From: Gluconacetobacter dulcium
Lineage (GTDB): Bacteria > Pseudomonadota > Alphaproteobacteria > Acetobacterales > Acetobacteraceae
Direction: 5' to 3'
Length of the DNA: 64,000 nt
NCBI RefSeq assembly: GCF_014174165.1
Contig: NZ_JABEQN010000015.1
Coordinates: 55,535 to 119,534 of the forward strand
Below are positions 47,580 through 55,770 of the stretch, piece by piece (positions within the stretch are counted from its first letter, which is position 1; the number at the start of each line of letters is the position of its first letter). Under the pieces are notes generated by a model. The model was not told the DNA's origin, did no database searches, and was given only the letters and a program-made list of their open reading frames with translations. A program made the position numbers and the translations under genes.

Positions 47580-48893
47580 ATGAGCAGTTCGCCGACGATG
47601 CTGGGGCCGGAATTCGTCGGTCGTGCCGGGGCTGTTCTGGAGAGGCTGAACCAGCTTTATCCGGCCCTGATCGACCTGTCGCTGGGCCGGCTGGAGGCTC
47701 TGCTGGGGCGGCTGGGTCATCCGGAAAACCATCTGCCGCCGGTGATCCATGTCGCCGGCACCAATGGCAAGGGGAGCACCTGCGCCAATCTGCGAGCCAT
47801 CGGCGAGGCTGCCGGCTGGCCGGTGCATGTCATGACCTCGCCGCATCTGGTGGACGTGACGGAGCGCTTTCGCGTTGCCGGCCGCATCGTCTCGACCGAC
47901 GAACTGGTGGCGGTGCTGGAAGAGGTCGAGCGCGTCAACGATGGTGCGCCGATCACGGTGTTCGAGGTGCTGACGGCTGCCGGCTTCGTGCTGTTCGCGC
48001 GGCATCCTGCCCGTCTGGCGGTGATCGAGGTCGGGCTGGGGGGGCGTTTCGACGCCACCAATGTTCTGGCCCGGCCTGCCGCCTGCGCGATTGCGTCGAT
48101 TTCCATGGATCATGAAGCGTTTCTCGGCAACAGTCTGGCCGCGATCGCTGCCGAGAAAGCGGGAATCATGAAGGCTGGTGTGCCGGTGGTGACCGGCTAT
48201 CAGGCGCCCGACGCCATGGCGGTTCTGCGTGCCCGGGCGGTGGAATGCGGGGCGCGCCTGCTTGTGCGCGACGAGGACTGGGAGATCATGCCAGTGGCGG
48301 GCGGCGTGCGTTACACGGACGCGCGGGGCGTGCTGGACCTGCCGGCTCCTGGCCTGCCGGGGGCGCATCAGGTGGATAATGCCGGGCTGGCGGTGGCGGC
48401 GCTGCGGGCCAGCGGGTTGGCGGTGCCGGAAACCGCGTGGGCGGGCATCGCCCGCACCGAATGGCCGGCCCGCCTGCAACGGCTGGATGGCGCGCTGGCC
48501 GCCCTGCTGCCGCCGGGTTGGGAAATGTGGCTGGATGGCGGGCATAATCCCGGTGCCGGCCACGCGCTGGCCGACATGCTGGTCGGCTGGTCGGACCGGC
48601 CGGTTCATCTGGTCGTCGGCATGAAGCAGACCAAGGATGCCACGGGCTTTCTGGCCCCTTTGCTGGAACGTGCCGCCAGCGTTCAGGCGGTGGCGGAGCC
48701 GGGGCAGCATCTGGCCTTGCCGGTTGAGGCGATCGTGGCGGCGTCTTCGGGGCGTGCCATTCCCGGCCCTACCGTGCGGGCGGCGCTGGCGCGTCTGGCG
48801 GACGAGGCGGATGGTCCGGGGCGGGTGGTGATCTGCGGCAGCCTGTATCTGGCGGGGGTTGTCCTGGCGCAGGACGGCTGGGTCGCGAAGTGA
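47580..48893 (+). CDS. folC: Folylpolyglutamate/dihydrofolate synthase
   Basis: Adds glutamate to folates (and to dihydropteroate). Mur-ligase fold, 437 aa: P-loop VIHVAGTNGKGSTCANLRAI, VMTSPHLVDVTERFRVAG, VIEVGLGGRFDATNVL and DGGHNPGAGHALAD. Nine bp after accD, same operon. A family I repeat starts nine bases after the stop. Confidence 0.96.
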   Translation: MSSSPTMLGPEFVGRAGAVLERLNQLYPALIDLSLGRLEALLGRLGHPENHLPPVIHVAGTNGKGSTCANLRAIGEAAGWPVHVMTSPHLVDVTERFRVAGRIVSTDELVAVLEEVERVNDGAPITVFEVLTAAGFVLFARHPARLAVIEVGLGGRFDATNVLARPAACAIASISMDHEAFLGNSLAAIAAEKAGIMKAGVPVVTGYQAPDAMAVLRARAVECGARLLVRDEDWEIMPVAGGVRYTDARGVLDLPAPGLPGAHQVDNAGLAVAALRASGLAVPETAWAGIARTEWPARLQRLDGALAALLPPGWEMWLDGGHNPGAGHALADMLVGWSDRPVHLVVGMKQTKDATGFLAPLLERAASVQAVAEPGQHLALPVEAIVAASSGRAIPGPTVRAALARLADEADGPGRVVICGSLYLAGVVLAQDGWVAK

Positions 48894-48901
48894 GGTAGGG
48901 T

Positions 48902-49021
48902 CTTCTTTTTCTGAAGAAAAAGAAGCAAAAAGACTTTCATTCGCTCGGGAGCCTTGTGCTGGGGACATACGATGTCCCTGATCGAATCAAAGTTTTTTGG
49001 TTCTTTTTTTCAAAAAAGAAC
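48902..49021 (-). repeat. Family I three-hairpin intergenic repeat, copy f
   Basis: Complete, B-to-A. Hairpin B is at 48902-48925 and hairpin A at 49000-49021. The central stem CGCTCGGG/CCTGATCG encloses a perfect GGACAT/ATGTCC inner hairpin. Confidence 0.9.
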
Positions 49022-49039
49022 ATTCTTGAAGGCTGCTCC

Positions 49040-50005
49040 ATGACACATCGCCACAAGGTTATTTTCGACACTGACCCCGGCGTGGACGATGCGATGGCGT
49101 TGTGTTTCCTGACCCGGCGGCCGGAATTCGACCTGCTGGCCGTGACCACGGTGCATGGCAATCTGGACATCGGCACCGTAACGCGCAACGCGCTGTGGCT
49201 GGCCGAGCGGCTGGCACTGGATGTGCCTGTGGCGATGGGCGCGGCTACGCCGCTGGTGCGCCCGGCGGGGGCCGGCGTGCCGCATGTGCATGGGGCGGGT
49301 GGGCTGGGCGATCTGACGCCGCCGGCGCATCTGGCGCGTACGATCGATCCGCGCCCTGCGTGGCAGGTGATCGTGGATATGGTGCGCGCCCATCCGCATG
49401 AGGTGACGTTGATCGCCATCGGGCCGCTGACCAATCTGGCGCTGGCCCTGCGGCATGACCCCGGCATTGCGGAACTGGTGGCGGGTGTAAGCCTGATGGG
49501 GGGTGCGTTCGGCACGCATGGCCATAGCGGCAATGTGTCGCCGGTGGCGGAAGCCAATATCCTGTCGGACCCCGAGGCGGCGGACCTGGTGATGACCGCG
49601 CCGTGGACGGTTACGATCCTGGGGCTGGATGTGACGCAGCAGGTGGTGATGGATGCCGCCTATCTGGACCGTCTGGAAGAGCGGGGCGGGCCGGATGGGG
49701 CTTTTCTGCGGGCGGTGTCGCGTTTTTATCAGGGCTTTCACGAACGCTCGCGCGGGTTGGCCGGCATTTTCGCCCATGACAGTCTGGCGGTGATCCAGGT
49801 TATGGCGCCGCATCTGTTTACGCTGCGGCATGGGCCGGTCCGGGTGGTGTGCGGTGGGCTGGCCGATGGACAGACGATTCAGAAGCCCGTTGGTGTGCCC
49901 GGCGCGCCCGCCCCGGCCTGGGATGGCGCGCCGTCATGTGCCGTGGCGGTGGATGTCGATGTGGGCGGTGTGCTGGCGCTGTATGCGGATACGTTCATCG
50001 TGTGA
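49040..50005 (+). CDS. Inosine-uridine-preferring nucleoside hydrolase family protein
   Basis: Hydrolyses ribonucleosides to ribose and base. The calcium-binding N terminus VIFDTDPGVDDAMALCFL is diagnostic, as are LIAIGPLTNLALAL and PVAEANILSDPEAADLVM. The histidine near the C terminus of the active site is replaced by the IFAHDSLAV region, as in the family. Length 321 aa. ATG 49040 is chosen; the frame upstream runs through the family I repeat. Nucleoside preference is unknown. Confidence 0.93.
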   Translation: MTHRHKVIFDTDPGVDDAMALCFLTRRPEFDLLAVTTVHGNLDIGTVTRNALWLAERLALDVPVAMGAATPLVRPAGAGVPHVHGAGGLGDLTPPAHLARTIDPRPAWQVIVDMVRAHPHEVTLIAIGPLTNLALALRHDPGIAELVAGVSLMGGAFGTHGHSGNVSPVAEANILSDPEAADLVMTAPWTVTILGLDVTQQVVMDAAYLDRLEERGGPDGAFLRAVSRFYQGFHERSRGLAGIFAHDSLAVIQVMAPHLFTLRHGPVRVVCGGLADGQTIQKPVGVPGAPAPAWDGAPSCAVAVDVDVGGVLALYADTFIV

Positions 50006-50051
50006 CGGTTTGTGTCGGCTGGCGGTCAGGTGAGGTGGCGATCGTGGTCTT

Positions 50052-50134
50052 CGTTCGGGGGCTTTGTGCTGGCGACAGGCAATGTTCCTGAACGGATAAA
50101 AGTCTTTTTGCTCCTTTTTCTTCAGAAAAAGGAG
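50052..50134 (+). repeat. Family I repeat, truncated copy g
   Basis: Only the centre (CGTTCGGG/CCTGAACG arms) and hairpin B remain; hairpin A is missing. Hairpin B (50111-50134) has arms CTCCTTTTTC/GAAAAAGGAG: the T-to-C and A-to-G changes relative to other copies preserve pairing. Confidence 0.85.
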
Positions 50135-50164
50135 ATATGCTCTCCGGGGCGCATGGAGATATGA

Positions 50165-50482
50165 ATGGGTGAGATGGTGATCGTAGCCTATCGGCCAAAG
50201 CCCGGTCAGGAACAGGCTCTTTTGGAACTCACCCGTCATCATGTGACGGCCCTTCGCCGCCTTGGGCTGGCTACGGATCGTCCAGCATTGACCATGCGCT
50301 CCCGAGACGGCGTTATTGTCGAGATTTTCGAATGGCATGATGGCGCTATTCATACAGCCCACGCCCATCCGGACGTTCTGGCGATGTGGGAACATTATGC
50401 TGTTGTCTGCGATTATGTGCCTTTGAACGAATTGCCGGAAAGCCGCGATATGTTCGCGCAGTTTGAACCTATCGACCTCTGA
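50165..50482 (+). CDS. Small conserved-looking hypothetical protein (105 aa)
   Basis: I do not recognise a named family. The sequence (MVIVAYRPKPGQEQALLELT, then VVCDYVPLNELPESRDMF) and the strand-helix pattern resemble dimeric alpha/beta-barrel (antibiotic-monooxygenase-like) proteins, a weak similarity. Soluble, no signal peptide. ATG 50165 has GGAG upstream. It converges with the broken kinase gene, overlapping nothing. Confidence 0.65.
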   Translation: MGEMVIVAYRPKPGQEQALLELTRHHVTALRRLGLATDRPALTMRSRDGVIVEIFEWHDGAIHTAHAHPDVLAMWEHYAVVCDYVPLNELPESRDMFAQFEPIDL

Positions 50483-50493
50483 CGAGGGACATT

Positions 50494-50964
50494 TCAACCG
50501 CGATTGACGGTGGATGGAAAGGTTTCGATTTCATCGCGCGTGCACAGGCGATGTTTTTCGCCGGTAAATGCCTCATGGATATCCCGGTGTCCGGCATAGG
50601 AGTTGGCGTTCGTGCGTGTCCGGTATTCCGAACACCATTGAAGCAGGGCTGAGCGCGCGTCCGGATCTTCTCCGCTTTTGATGGGGCGGTTGATGAGATT
50701 ACGGATGCATTCTTCCTCGGGAAGCACGAGCCAGACAAGGATTGTCGCGCGCGGCAGGGCTTGCCGGGCCAGCCAGCCAAAGACACCTTCGATAATCCAT
50801 CCGTCCTCCCTGGCGGCGGCTTGTACCGCCTCTTTCGCGTCATCGGGGGGACGGCGGAGGTTGAAGCCTCCGGGCATCCAATGCAGGGCATCGAGTTCGA
50901 TCGCGGGGATTGCGAAATGTCGCTTCAGGCGGTTCGCCAGTCAGGTTTTTCCCGAGCCGCTGTT
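50494..50964 (-). pseudogene. Broken P-loop nucleoside-kinase-like gene (FlaR/topology-modulation type)
   Basis: Reading leftward from 50964 the frame gives NSGSGKT, a TGA stop at 50941-50943, then LANRLKRHFAIPAIELDALH and WMPGGF, matching the start of small adenylate-kinase-like ATPases. The rest is intact: EDGWIIEGVFGWLARQALP and ILVWLVLPEEECIRNLI, ending NRG at 50494. The stop separates the P-loop from the body; a TCA-to-TGA change would explain it. The usual ~10 residues before the P-loop are also absent, overlapping the peptide-deformylase-like gene. A protein from the ATG at 50877 would lack the P-loop. Confidence 0.75.
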
Positions 50965-51461
50965 CAGGCGCGCCTGATCTTTTCGTAACGGGCTATCAGC
51001 CGGGTGCGTCGCAGGGCGGAGAGGCGCTGTATCCAGAATAGGCCGTTCAACTGGTCGATTTCGTGCTGGTGGCAGATTGCGCGCAGGCCATCGGAGTCTT
51101 CGATCTGCTCTTTACCGTCGAGGTCCTGGTACCGTACGCGGACCCTGGCCGGGCGTTCGATCTGTTCGGTGACGCCGGGCATGGAAACGCTGCCTTCCTC
51201 ATGCCGGATCGTCTCGTCGGATGCCCAGATGATTTCCGGGTTGACGTAGGTGCGCGCGCCCGATGTGTCGCGCAGGTCCAGCACCACGACGCGCAGCGCC
51301 ACGCCGATATGCGGCGCCGTGATGCCGATGCCGGGCGCGGCCTGCATCGTGTCGAACAGGTCGGCGGCCAGTGTGCGAAGCGCGGCGTCGAACTGCGTGA
51401 CCGGCTCGGCCGCCTGGCGCAGGCGCTGGTCGGGATACAGGACGATCGGGCGCGCGGGCAT
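50964..51461 (-). CDS. Peptide deformylase-like protein lacking metal ligands
   Basis: Peptide deformylase fold (165 aa): N-terminal PIVLYPDQRLRQAAEPV and the three motif positions are easily aligned. All three motifs are altered. Motif 1 (GxGxAAxQ) reads GIGITAPH at 44-51, motif 2 (EGCLS) reads EGSVS with Ser91 for the metal-binding Cys, and motif 3 (HExxH) reads HEIDQ at 133-137 with Gln for the second His. Only one of three metal ligands remains, so deformylase activity is not expected. It may be a non-catalytic paralogue; the true def would be elsewhere. Confidence 0.88.
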   Translation of the reverse strand: MPARPIVLYPDQRLRQAAEPVTQFDAALRTLAADLFDTMQAAPGIGITAPHIGVALRVVVLDLRDTSGARTYVNPEIIWASDETIRHEEGSVSMPGVTEQIERPARVRVRYQDLDGKEQIEDSDGLRAICHQHEIDQLNGLFWIQRLSALRRTRLIARYEKIRRA

Positions 51462-51479
51462 TCCGACGCCTCCCCAGGG

Positions 51480-52478
51480 TCAGAGGAAGGGGGCGGCGCG
51501 GACGCGGCCGACCGTCAGTCCGTTCCAGTTGCGGATATCGTGGGTTGCCAGGTCGCGCAGCACGGCGTGGTCGCGGGTTTCGGGGCCGAGGAAGCGCATC
51601 AGCAGGGTGGCCATGGCGACTTCGGCGGCGCGCGGGGCGCCGTCATGGCATTTGACCGCGATGCCCAGACCCTGTTCGGGCAGGCTGGCGGCCATGATGC
51701 CCTCTGCCCCCATCTTGCTGAAGACGGCCGGCCCGAGCGCCTGCATCAGTACCGTGTCGAAGCGGCCGCTGCCGCCGACCATGAAGGGGGCGTTGGCCAC
51801 GGCGGCGCGCAGCCGTGCCGCCGCGCGGTCGCGTTCGCGGCCCAGGCCGTGGCCGGTGCCGAAGCGGGCGAAGCCGTGGGCCAGGGCGCGCATCGGGATG
51901 GCGTAGGTCGGGATCGAACAGCCGTCGATGCCGCGATTGTCTTCGCCGTGCGCCGCATCCGTGATGTCGGCCAGAGCGGCCGTGACCTCGCGCATGATCG
52001 GGTGGGCGGGCTGGATATAGCCGGCCGGGTCTTCGTCGCGGTCGCAGGCCAGGCAGATGAAGCCGGCATGTTTGCCGGAGCAGTTGTTATGCAGGGCGTT
52101 GGGTGCCCCGCCCGAGCGGGCCAGGGCGTGGGCGGCGTCGGCGTTCGTCGGCCAGTGGGTGCCGCATTCGAGGCAGGAGACATGACGCCCTGCCCGGCCC
52201 AGCATCCGCGCCGCGACCGCGACATGCGCGGGCTCGCCGTTGTGCGAGGCGCAGGCCAGTGCCAGTTCCTCGTCATCCAGGCCCAGCCGCTCGGCGGCGC
52301 CGCTTTCGACCAGCGGCAGGGCGAGGAAAGCCTTGACCGCCGAGCGCGGGTAGGTCGGCAGCGCGATGTCGCCCAGCGCGAACACGACATCGCCATCGGC
52401 GTCCACCACCACGGCCGTGCCGGCATGGCGGGATTCGACGCGGCCGCCGCGCTCGATCTCGGCGATTGCTGTGTCCAT
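51480..52478 (-). CDS. Asparaginase, rhizobial (AnsA/ReAV) type
   Basis: L-asparaginase of the type first known from Rhizobium etli (332 aa), distinct from E. coli enzymes. Conserved parts are PTYPRSAVKAFLALPLVESG with the catalytic Ser-x-x-Lys pair, ALACASHNGEPAHV, NALHNNCSGKHAGFICLA and the C-terminal VKCHDGAPRAAEVAM. Cysteines in SCLECGTHWP may bind zinc, as reported for that family. Cytoplasmic. It lies between the deformylase-like gene and an unknown, all leftward. Confidence 0.92.
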   Translation of the reverse strand: MDTAIAEIERGGRVESRHAGTAVVVDADGDVVFALGDIALPTYPRSAVKAFLALPLVESGAAERLGLDDEELALACASHNGEPAHVAVAARMLGRAGRHVSCLECGTHWPTNADAAHALARSGGAPNALHNNCSGKHAGFICLACDRDEDPAGYIQPAHPIMREVTAALADITDAAHGEDNRGIDGCSIPTYAIPMRALAHGFARFGTGHGLGRERDRAAARLRAAVANAPFMVGGSGRFDTVLMQALGPAVFSKMGAEGIMAASLPEQGLGIAVKCHDGAPRAAEVAMATLLMRFLGPETRDHAVLRDLATHDIRNWNGLTVGRVRAAPFL

Positions 52479-52498
52479 TGGGGCGTCGTCCTCGGGGG

Positions 52499-53272
52499 TC
52501 AGGTGTTGCCGGTCAGGAAGTAGCTCGGGCTGCCCGAACTGCGGGTCGAATCCGGATCGTCCTCGACCAGGTCGTCGATCATGAAACGCTTCATGCGCAG
52601 CACGGCGATATCGGCTTCGCTGGCATCGTCGTCGTCGGCCAGCAGGGACAGCCAGTAGGGCACGCCGCCGCGCTCGGTCAGCAGCAGGGGGTGGCGGCGG
52701 CTCATGATCACGCCGTCGCGGAGCATGGCTTCGGCATTTTCGTTGGTCGTGATGTGGTACAGATAGCTGTCGGTGGGGTCGGACGCTTGCAGGCCGCGAT
52801 AATGGACGCGGGCCAGTTGCAGGGTCTCGGCGTCCAGATGCGTGACCTGCCGCCGGGGGGGCGGGGGCTCGACCTTCGGCGGGGGGGCGGGGAGCGGCGA
52901 TGTGAACAGGTCGTTCTGGCCGGTTTCGGCCTCGTCGCGCAGCGGGCGGGGCGCGCGGGGGCGGCGGGGTGCGGGGTGGGTGGCCGCACGGGCGGGCACC
53001 GGCTCGGGCAGCGGCAGTTCGGCGGTATCCGGGAGGATGCGTGCCATGGCAAAATTCCGTCGCAGGGTGGCTACGGGGTCGGGGTCGGGCAGGCTTTCGG
53101 CCAGGATATGCCGGCCGCGCCGCCGCCAGAACAGCGCCAGGGCCTGGGGGCCGTCCTTTGCCGCGATCCGGGCGCGCGGGCGGCCCTGGATATCGTCGAT
53201 CCGGAAGATCATGCGTTCCGCATTCCGGGTCGTCAGGCCGGTCGGCCTGACCCTGTAGCCGTTTCTCACCAT
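52499..53272 (-). CDS. Hypothetical protein with disordered centre
   Basis: A 257-residue protein I do not recognise. The N-terminal part (IFRIDDIQGRPRARIAAKDG) is followed by a proline- and arginine-rich low-complexity linker (about residues 90-145). The C-terminal domain begins LYHITTNENAEAMLRDGVIM and ends VLRMKRFMIDDLVEDDPDS, SYFLTG. The YHIT...N...LxDG pattern recalls the first strand and helix of ADP-ribosyltransferase-fold proteins (DarT, KptA), but that is a weak guess. ATG 53272 follows AGGA; an internal ATG at 53212 is possible. Confidence 0.65.
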   Translation of the reverse strand: MVRNGYRVRPTGLTTRNAERMIFRIDDIQGRPRARIAAKDGPQALALFWRRRGRHILAESLPDPDPVATLRRNFAMARILPDTAELPLPEPVPARAATHPAPRRPRAPRPLRDEAETGQNDLFTSPLPAPPPKVEPPPPRRQVTHLDAETLQLARVHYRGLQASDPTDSYLYHITTNENAEAMLRDGVIMSRRHPLLLTERGGVPYWLSLLADDDDASEADIAVLRMKRFMIDDLVEDDPDSTRSSGSPSYFLTGNT

Positions 53273-53322
53273 AATCCTCAGTCGTGCCGTTCGCCCGTGA
53301 TGTCTGAAATCGTCCGTCGTGC

Positions 53323-53877
53323 CTATGCCGTTGCGGCGTCGCGGCAGGCGGCGCAGAGCCCTTCGGCCTCGACGGTCGAATGATGCACCGTGAAGCCGAT
53401 CTGCCGCGTGGCGTCTATCAATGCGTGCAGGATGCCGTGATCGTCCAGTTCGGTCACCTGACCGCAGCCGGTACAGATCAGAAACTGCGCCGCGTGAGGA
53501 TGGCCGGCTTCGGCATGACTGCCATCCAGCGTGTGGGTGCAGCCGACGAAGGCCGACAGGCGCTCGATCTTGTGGATGAGCCCCTCTTCCAGCAGAAAAT
53601 CCAGGGCGCGATAGACCGTGGGCGGGGCGGCGCCCTTCTTGTCGGCGCGCAAGCCGTCCAGCAGGTCATAGGCGCCGACCGGGCGCGCGGCCTCCAGCAC
53701 CAGGCCCAGCACCTGGCGCCGCAGATCGGTCAGCCGCGACCCATGCGCGGCGCACAAGCGCTCGGCATTATCCAGCCGAGTCTCGGTCTTTTCGGCGAAA
53801 ATCGTTGCCGCCATGCCTGCCGCGCCATGCCCCCGATCTGTCCAGAGATGCCGCCCGCGCGGCTCCCTGGTTTCCAT
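53323..53877 (-). CDS. zur: Zinc uptake regulator (Fur family)
   Basis: Fur-type metal-responsive repressor, assigned to Zur because it is divergent from znuABC. The winged helix contains LTDLRRQVLGLVLEAARPVG and PPTVYRALDFLLEEGLIHKI. The C-terminal metal domain has GHPHAAQFLICTGC and CAAC, the structural zinc site. The ATG at 53877 gives 184 aa; the ATG at 53814 (MAATIFAEKT) gives a more usual 163. A candidate Zur box lies 34 bp upstream. Confidence 0.92.
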   Translation of the reverse strand: METREPRGRHLWTDRGHGAAGMAATIFAEKTETRLDNAERLCAAHGSRLTDLRRQVLGLVLEAARPVGAYDLLDGLRADKKGAAPPTVYRALDFLLEEGLIHKIERLSAFVGCTHTLDGSHAEAGHPHAAQFLICTGCGQVTELDDHGILHALIDATRQIGFTVHHSTVEAEGLCAACRDAATA

Positions 53878-53911
53878 ACGCCGGAAAGCGCGTTATATGA
53901 AGGCTCCAAAT

Positions 53912-53929
53912 ATGTTACATTATAACGTG
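53912..53929. promoter_or_regulatory. Candidate Zur operator
   Basis: ATGTTACATTATAACGTG, an imperfect palindrome (GTTA/TAAC half-sites around five bases) in the 89-bp divergent zur-znuA gap. It resembles GTTATAnTATAAC-type Zur boxes. It could control both genes. Confidence 0.6.
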
Positions 53930-53966
53930 TCTTGACCTGCCAACCCTCCTGCTGACGGCCTCCCGC

Positions 53967-54908
53967 GTGTCTGCTGACCTTATATTCCCCCTTCGTGGTT
54001 CCCGTTCGGGCGTGGTGCGCCTGATCTGCGCGTGGCTGATGGCTGTCATGCTGGTGGTGTCGGGGGCGCGGCCGGCCCATGCCGGCAGTCCGATTGCCGT
54101 TGTGGCCGCCGAAGCGGTGTGGGGCGATATCGCGCGTCAGGTCGGGGGGGCGGATGTGGCGGTGAGCAGCATTCTGACCAACCCTGCGACTGATCCGCAT
54201 GCGTTCGAGGCCAGCCCGATGGATGGGCGGCGGCTGGGTGCCGCGCGGATCGTGATCGCCAATGGCGGGGGATATGACGGATGGCTCGACCGGCTGATGG
54301 AGGGGGGCGGAAATGCCGGCCGGCCGGTGGTGCTGAACGTGGCGGCGCTGGTTGGCTGGCGGGACGGCGATAACGCCCATTTCTGGTACGATCTGGCGAT
54401 GGTCCGCGCCGTCGCGACGGCGTTTGCCGCCGATTGCGGCGCGATCCTTCCCGATCGCCGGGCGGCGGTGCAGGAGCGTCTGCAACAATTTCTGGACGCG
54501 CTGGGGCCGCTTCAACAGCGGATCGACCGGTTGCGGGCGCGTTATCATGGGGTGCCGGTTGCCGCGTCCGAACCGATTTTCGGCCTGATGACGCGCCAGA
54601 TCGGGCTGACGATGCATGACGGGGATTTTCAGCGCGCGGTGATGAACGGCACCGACCCCGGCCCGTCGGAGGTCGCCGGGTTCGAGCGGGACCTGACGGA
54701 GCGGCGGGTGCGGATGCTGATCCTGAACGAGCAGACGACGGGGCCGGCCACCGACCGGCTGGAGCAGTTGGCGCAGGGCGCCGGGATTCCGGTGCTGCAT
54801 GTCGGCGAGAGCCTGCCGCCCGGCATGCGCTATCAGGACTGGATCGCCGGGATGCTGGATCGTCTGGATCAGGCGCTGGCCCATGCTCCGCCTGGGGGGC
54901 CGACATGA
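53967..54908 (+). CDS. znuA: Zinc/manganese ABC transporter substrate-binding protein
   Basis: Periplasmic cluster A-I metal-binding lipoprotein-like protein (313 aa). A signal peptide (LICAWLMAVMLVVSGARPAHA) is followed by VVAAEAVWGDIARQVGG. Ligand-bearing regions are ATDPHAFE, NAHFWYDLAM and the ASEPIFG region. It lacks the His-rich loop of E. coli ZnuA, so zinc is inferred from the neighbouring zur and the operator. GTG start. Its stop overlaps the znuC start by 4 bp. Confidence 0.87.
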   Translation: MSADLIFPLRGSRSGVVRLICAWLMAVMLVVSGARPAHAGSPIAVVAAEAVWGDIARQVGGADVAVSSILTNPATDPHAFEASPMDGRRLGAARIVIANGGGYDGWLDRLMEGGGNAGRPVVLNVAALVGWRDGDNAHFWYDLAMVRAVATAFAADCGAILPDRRAAVQERLQQFLDALGPLQQRIDRLRARYHGVPVAASEPIFGLMTRQIGLTMHDGDFQRAVMNGTDPGPSEVAGFERDLTERRVRMLILNEQTTGPATDRLEQLAQGAGIPVLHVGESLPPGMRYQDWIAGMLDRLDQALAHAPPGGPT

Positions 54909-55747
54909 ACGGGCACGGTGCGTGCTGCGGCGGCCCGGCGCCTGGGCCGGAAGCGGCCGCCATGCCGCCGGTGGATATGGCGCAGGTCACGCTGCGCATC
55001 GGCGCGCGCACGATCCTTTCCGATGTTGGCCTGACCGTGCCGGCCGGGGCCTTTGTCGGCATGCTGGGGCCGAACGGGGCGGGCAAGAGCAGCCTGATCC
55101 GCGCCATTCTGGGCGTGGTGCCGGTATCGGCCGGGCGGATTGCGGTCTTTGGCCGGCCGGTGGGGCGCGGCAACCACGATATCGGCTATCTGCCGCAATT
55201 TCCGGCGCGTTCCGCGCCGCGCCTGGACGGGCGCAGTTTCATTGCCGCCGCCCTGCATGGCGAGCGGTGGGGCCTGCCCTGCGACTGGCGGCCCGGCCGG
55301 CATCGCCGCCATGACGCGATGGAGATCGACCGGGTGCTGGATCTGGTGGGGGCCATGCATCTGGCCCGCCGGCCGATCGACCATCTTTCGGGCGGCGAGC
55401 GCCAGCGGCTGTTGCTGGCGCAGGCCCTGCTGGGGCGGCCCCGGCTGCTGCTGCTGGACGAGCCGCTGGCCAGCCTGGACCCGCATCGCGCGCGCGAAGT
55501 GGTGGCGCTGGTGGACCGCATCCGCCGCCAGCTTGGCATTGCGGTGCTGTTTTCCACCCATGATCTCAACCCGCTGCTGGGGGTGATGGACCGGGTGCTG
55601 TATGTGGGGCGCGGGGCGGCGCGGCTGGGCACGGTGGACGAGGTGGTGACCAGCCCGGTGCTGAGCGCGCTGTATGGCGTGCCGGTCGAGGTGATCCGGG
55701 CGAACGGGCGCATCTTTGTGGTGGCCGACGGAGTGGTTCAGTCGTGA
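54905..55747 (+). CDS. znuC: Zinc ABC transporter ATP-binding protein
   Basis: ATPase of the metal-ABC family (280 aa). Walker A GPNGAGKSSLIRAILG, Q-loop IGYLPQF, signature LSGGERQRLLLAQALLG and Walker B LLLLDEPLASLDP. An N-terminal Cys/Gly-rich lead (GHGACCGGPAPGPE) is unusual and may bind metal or be non-functional. Middle gene of znuACB. Confidence 0.93.
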   Translation: MNGHGACCGGPAPGPEAAAMPPVDMAQVTLRIGARTILSDVGLTVPAGAFVGMLGPNGAGKSSLIRAILGVVPVSAGRIAVFGRPVGRGNHDIGYLPQFPARSAPRLDGRSFIAAALHGERWGLPCDWRPGRHRRHDAMEIDRVLDLVGAMHLARRPIDHLSGGERQRLLLAQALLGRPRLLLLDEPLASLDPHRAREVVALVDRIRRQLGIAVLFSTHDLNPLLGVMDRVLYVGRGAARLGTVDEVVTSPVLSALYGVPVEVIRANGRIFVVADGVVQS

Positions 55748-55770
55748 GCGGGCGGGAGTAGGAACCGGGC

